Part shown: positions 63,435 to 64,000 of the stretch, piece by piece
Layout of the letters: each line of letters opens with the position of its first letter
Numbering within the stretch: the first letter of the stretch is position 1
Assembly (NCBI RefSeq): GCF_023273895.1
Contig: NZ_CP096883.1
Coordinates: 1,488,001-1,552,000, forward strand
Direction of reading: 5' to 3'
From: Sphingobacterium sp. PCS056
GTDB taxonomy: Bacteria > Bacteroidota > Bacteroidia > Sphingobacteriales > Sphingobacteriaceae
Length of the DNA stretch: 64,000 nucleotides
Made by a program: the position numbers and the translations under genes
Notes under the pieces: generated by a model
Told to the model about the DNA's origin: nothing
The model's input: only the letters and a program-made list of their open reading frames with translations
Database searches by the model: none

Positions 63435-64000
63435 ATGGCTGAATTAAATTGGAAGGGCGTATATCCGGCAGTGCTGACCCCCTTCAAGGAGAATGGTGAG
63501 ATTGACTTTGATATGTTTGCTAAAAATACGGAAGCTCAGATCGAAGCGGGGGTACATGGTATTATCATTGCAGGATCATTGGGTGATGCAGCGGTGTTGG
63601 ATACAGATGAAAAATTTGAATTATTGACTTATGCCATTCAGGTGATTGCAGGCCGTGTACCGGTGATCTTGAACATTGCTGAAAATACCACTAAAAATGC
63701 CATTAATTTTGCAGTTAAAGCAAAAGAATTAGGTGCAGATGGTTTAATGTTATTGCCGCCAATGCGCTATAAAGCAGATGACCGTGAGGTCGTTACTTAT
63801 TTTAAAGCCGTGGCAAATGCGACAGACTTGCCTATTTTGATTTATAACAATCCGGTGGATTATTCGATTTTTGTGTCGACAGCTATGTTTGATGAATTGA
63901 AAGATTGTCCAACGATTGTGGCGGTTAAGGAGTCAACACGCGATCTGACAAATATAACACGAATGAAAAATAAATTTGGCGACAGATTTCATATCTTAGG
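63435..64000 (+). CDS. Dihydrodipicolinate synthase/N-acetylneuraminate lyase-family protein (3' end outside window)
   Basis: Only the first about 188 residues are seen, starting at ATG 63435 (MAELNWKGVYPAVLTPFKEN). The class I aldolase barrel features are there: GVHGIIIAGSLGDAAVLDTD, LPILIYNNPVDYSI, and the Schiff-base Lys in IVAVKESTRDL. The family spans DapA, NanA and hydroxyproline-pathway deaminases; which one cannot be told from this part. In many Bacteroidota such a gene beside an AraC regulator belongs to 4-hydroxyproline catabolism, which is a guess here. Confidence 0.85.
   Translation, partial: MAELNWKGVYPAVLTPFKENGEIDFDMFAKNTEAQIEAGVHGIIIAGSLGDAAVLDTDEKFELLTYAIQVIAGRVPVILNIAENTTKNAINFAVKAKELGADGLMLLPPMRYKADDREVVTYFKAVANATDLPILIYNNPVDYSIFVSTAMFDELKDCPTIVAVKESTRDLTNITRMKNKFGDRFHIL

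Overview
The window looks like a chromosomal segment of a Bacteroidota bacterium of the Sphingobacteriaceae, most likely Sphingobacterium or a close relative. The grounds are two SusC/SusD pairs, an ECF sigma/FecR/STN-receptor cascade, a DUF4374 lipoprotein next to a TonB receptor, LytS/LytTR signalling, a Bacteroidota-type promoter (TTTG, about 19 bp, TAnnTTTG) and a grasp-with-SPASM peptide cluster. No rRNA or dnaA gene is present, so genus is an inference from protein style only.

Layout. 1-2.8 kb: end of a TonB receptor and its DUF4374 lipoprotein (probable iron/siderophore uptake). 3.1-5.6 kb: two exported proteins of unknown function and a HTH regulator, followed by about 1.5 kb of decayed DNA with two gene remnants. 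7.1-11.9 kb: a SusD/SusC pair. 12.5-13.7 kb: a PagL-like lipid A deacylase. 13.8-15.5 kb: a broken nucleotidyltransferase-toxin-like gene cut off at an intact IS3-family element. 15.5-23.4 kb: a sigma/anti-sigma controlled SusC/SusD/TlpA-like operon. 23.6-24.6 kb: exported GlcG/HbpS-like protein and exported 5-hydroxyisourate hydrolase, then tRNA-Val(GAC). 25.2-29.6 kb: a Pr6Pr-like membrane protein, a two-component pair and a porin. 29.7-35.6 kb: a urease operon ureABCEFGD plus a second ureE; its catalytic subunit carries an N-terminal twin-arginine-like extension. 36.0-42.3 kb: a chaperone-usher-like surface fibre locus (regulator, usher-like barrel, and an opposing pilin-chaperone-tip operon), with a histidine kinase and a TetR regulator beside it. 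45-48.3 kb: GH43 and GH16-GH43 enzymes; the gap between them (about 46.0-46.24 kb) holds a dense cluster of DnaA boxes and is a strong candidate replication origin. 48.5-51.2 kb: LytS/LytTR pair. 51.5-59.5 kb: a complete graspetide (grasp-with-SPASM) cluster with two precursor peptides, ATP-grasp ligase, SPASM protein, a small unrecognised gene, and a C39-ABC/HlyD/TolC exporter. 59.5-64 kb: a DUF5695-like protein, an AraC regulator and the start of a DapA-family gene.

Four intergenic spots (24.8, 25.9, 42.3 and 43.7 kb) carry the same two-part low-complexity repeat: a GTTA-rich block followed by a GTCACT/GTTACT block, always in the same orientation, and touching the ends of three regulatory genes. 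The points most worth following up are the peptide cluster, the possible exported urease, the usher-type fibre locus in a Bacteroidota genome, the candidate oriC and the two-part repeats.
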